This document shows, piece by piece, positions 61,928 to 64,000 of a stretch of 64,000 bases of DNA. A model generated the notes under the pieces. The model searched no databases. It was not told where the DNA came from and saw only the letters and a program-made list of their open reading frames with translations. The DNA lies in assembly GCA_009746045.1 (NCBI GenBank), contig RPFO01000072.1:5791238-5855237 (forward strand), written 5' to 3'. The position numbers and the translations under genes were made by a program. Source of the stretch: Mesostigma viride (Eukaryota > Streptophyta > Mesostigmatophyceae > Mesostigmatales > Mesostigmataceae). Each line of letters begins with the position of its first letter. Positions within the stretch are counted from its first letter, which is position 1.

Positions 61928-63444
61928 ATGGACGCCTTCTCCGTTTTGTGCGAGGCCGCTCAGGCTCAGGCTCAGACTAAGGCTAAGGATCAGGCACTCC
62001 TTGCAATCCCGGAAATGCACTCTCTGAACCTCTCTGACGACGAGAAGGAGGCCGCCACCGCGCTCGCCACGCTCAAAATCGTGCCCGAGGTCATCAAGGC
62101 GGTCCAGGCGGGCACGGGGGCTGCAAACAACAACAACAACAAGCAGACGCCCGCGCCCACGCCAGCGCCAGCGCCCACGCCCGCGCCCACGCAGACGCAG
62201 CCGCAGACGCAGACGCAGGCAAACGCCAACGTCAACGTCAACCTCAACGCGCAGAGGCCAAAACGACCCCTGGAGATGGCGCCCGCGCCTTTGCCCGCCC
62301 CGGCCCTTTCGCCAGCCCTTTCTCAGGCCCCTGCGCCCACGCCCATCCTATCGCTGCCGGAAGGAGCCGTCACCATGGAGGTCGTGCACCCGGACGGGAG
62401 GAAGGAGCTCGTTTACCGCATCGTGCCCGCGGTGGCGGCGGCCGCGGCGGCAAAGAGAGCCAAGACGGTCATCTCCGTCGCCGTGGGCGTGCCCTGCAAC
62501 CCGCAGACCGTCGTGGGCGTGCCCAAGCTGCCCCAAGTCGTGCCCAGGCCCGCGGGGCCCCGCTCCTGCCGCCCGTCAAGCTCTTCGCGCAGGGGATGCA
62601 GAACCTCGCCAGGATGCACGTCGCCGCGACCGCCATGGCCGCGAGAAGCCCCGTCCTCGCACAGCCGCAGCCGCAGCCGCAGCAGCCGCAGCAGCCAGGC
62701 AGATCCTCCCCAACACGTGCTCATCAACAGGGACGTGCCCGTTCACGCGCCCAGGCAGCACTCCGCGCAGGTCAGGGCGCTGCTCACAAGGAACCCGGCA
62801 GCCAGGGTCTTCCCCACGCCGGCGGGAGAGCAGCACAAGGTCGACAGGCTCCTCCTGCTGCCCGGGGAGGACAGGAAGCCCGCGCGCGTCGAGAACATCG
62901 ACCCGGAGCAGGAGGCCAAGCTCGTCTACCCCCTCGTGGTGGTCACGCCCGCCAAGTGCTGGGGGCAGATGCCCACCAAGGTGCCGCTCGACAAGGCGAG
63001 GACAAGGAGCAGGAGGCCATCTGGAGGAACATCCGCAACGCCCAGATCGAGGAGGGGTGGAGGCAGCCGTGCGTGCTGGCGGGGACCTGCAAGGCGGTCA
63101 GGGCCGAGAGGGACGCGGTGGACGCCTGCCTGGCCAAGATCGCGCCCTCGTCTCCGGAGATGGCGGCTCGCATCGATCAGCGCGCGGCGTTGCGCACGCA
63201 GGCGCTGGCTCTGGCGACTCTGAACGAGCACATCTTGAGGGACTTGCTTCCTCTGGTGCCCGAGGACCGCAGGCGGGACTATGCGACGATGGCGAGGGAG
63301 TTCAGCTTCTTCGCGAGGAGCACTGTGGTGCGGGCTTGCGCTTCCGCGGGTCGTTCTGGTGCTGCTGCTATTCAGAATAGGGTGGCTAACTTGCGGGACA
63401 AGGCTACGGCGCTGTTCTCGTACACGCCCGTGGGCGAGCTGTAG
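61928..63444 (+). pseudogene. Low-complexity Ala/Pro-rich protein, frame broken
   Basis: ATG at 61928 opens MDAFSVLCEAAQAQAQTKAK, followed by a Pro/Ala/Gln-rich stretch and PEGAVTMEVVHPDGRKELVY. Coding character leaves this frame near 62555, appears in the next (KLFAQGMQNLARMHVAATAM), returns at about 62700 (HVLINRDVPVHAPRQHSAQV, KLVYPLVVVTPAKCWGQMPT) and switches again near 62995 to EDKEQEAIWRNIRNAQIEEG, ending at 63444 with RDKATALFSYTPVGEL. About 505 residues would result. Three shifts in GC-rich runs could be assembly indels or real decay. No known domain. AATAAA follows at about 63501. Confidence 0.55.
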
Positions 63445-63581
63445 ACTTGGGTTTTTGGGGTTGGGGATACTGGGGGACTTGGTTGATGGATTAATGAGTA
63501 ATAAAGGAACCTTTATGAATCTACTGCCTTACAATGAATGAATCATATTGTTATTGAAATTCTTAAGTAAGATATAAAACA

Positions 63582-63836
63582 ATGAGCAGTGCAAAGGTTG
63601 TACTTGCAGGGTTTGCTGTAGGAACGGCGTACTACATGATGATGTCCAAGTCTATTCCTAAGGAGGTGAACTGCTCGTTCTCCGCGAACATTTGGACAGA
63701 CATATTTGCCTTTATTTGCGGTGCCGTGCTTATTTACAAGGGGTCGACTATGGCGCAACCAGATCTCGTTATAGTTGCAATAGGGACGGCCATTGTCACG
63801 GAACACATTTGGCAGTTCGCGTTCAACAAGATTTGA
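63582..63836 (+). CDS. 84-residue membrane protein
   Basis: ATG at 63582 after an AT-rich leader with ATATAAAACA. Three hydrophobic stretches are visible: residues about 5-20 (VVLAGFAVGTAYYMMM), 37-54 (WTDIFAFICGAVLIYKG) and 62-80 (LVIVAIGTAIVTEHIWQFAF). The charged or aromatic motifs WTDIFAF, YKG and EHIWQF look conserved-type. Small proteins of this build occur in some algal giant viruses; the resemblance is from memory of the pattern and not verified. AATAAA lies 40 bp after the stop. Its codon and AT content differ from the GC-rich neighbours. Confidence 0.65.
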   Translation: MSSAKVVLAGFAVGTAYYMMMSKSIPKEVNCSFSANIWTDIFAFICGAVLIYKGSTMAQPDLVIVAIGTAIVTEHIWQFAFNKI

Positions 63837-64000
63837 TGCGTCGACTGCCAAGACTTTTTGAACGGACCCATGGGTAATAAATGCCTCTCGCTGCCCGGGA
63901 ATGGGGAATTCCACAGGTTACGGAAGCTAGCGTACCCCGGTGGCAGAATTATTTTTTTTCACGTACCCACTATGACACCCGATGGTTGACAGGACCGCAA

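Overview
The window looks like nuclear DNA of a unicellular eukaryote, perhaps a microalga or another protist. The reasons are several layers of LTR and non-LTR retrotransposons, a satellite with a unit of about 173 bp, TTAA-flanked elements, AATAAA signals after the right-hand genes, heat-shock-element and CCAAT-like promoter motifs, and the absence of bacterial operon structure. I cannot fix the species. The last 8 kb (56.4-63.9 kb) is a compact intronless gene island and could be host or giant-virus-derived DNA.

Layout. 1-2.1 kb: a small foldback repeat and a decayed ORF pair with a Tudor-like motif. 2.1-9.05 kb: a satellite array hit by two non-LTR elements, one with reverse transcriptase (2160-4761) and one with only ORF1 (6179-8151), each with a target-site duplication (TSD) that rejoins the array. 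9.1-18.35 kb: a head-to-head palindrome of one gene (PHD-like finger, acidic repeats, polyQ, polyA, 14-residue repeats), centred on a hairpin at 14,721. Its left arm was broken by a composite foldback element (10826-11721) and a TTAA element (12276-13964). Its right arm was broken by a LINE fragment (14957-15607) and, near the stop codon, by a nested retrotransposon stack (18351-54615). The gene's tail reappears at 54621-54817.

The stack. Element A (18351-54615, TSD GTATG) is an LTR element of the copia type. B (22834-44427, minus orientation, TSD ATCAG) inserted into A's protease-like domain, and C (45913-52706, TSD GTGAT) into A's RNase H. B was then hit by E (25342-33826, TSD CACAC), by gag-only D (34834-37625, TSD ACTGG) and, in its right LTR, by a second TTAA element (42070-44157). 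Every junction is supported by a TSD, and several also by a paralogous empty site in the window. C appears intact.

The most interesting signal is this copia-like family. In A, C and E the retropepsin-like domain lies between integrase and reverse transcriptase instead of before integrase, and its DTG is replaced by DT[N/D/Q]. The RT catalytic box is HGDD instead of YVDD. LTRs of A, B and E begin AGTTA and end AACT instead of TG...CA. A and D, and probably E, carry an extra ORF before gag. C joins gag and pol in one frame across a single UGA followed by CUAG, a known strong readthrough context. I know of no described lineage with this combination, but I could not search.

Right end: the broken gene's tail, a CCCGCTG heptamer array, minisatellites, then five probable genes: a protein with three paired-CxxC modules, a MYND-finger protein, a short zinc-finger acidic protein, a low-complexity protein broken by frameshifts, and an 84-residue membrane protein. 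A foldback/MITE-like element lies between the second and third. Shared heat-shock-element and CCAAT motifs suggest that several of these genes are co-regulated.
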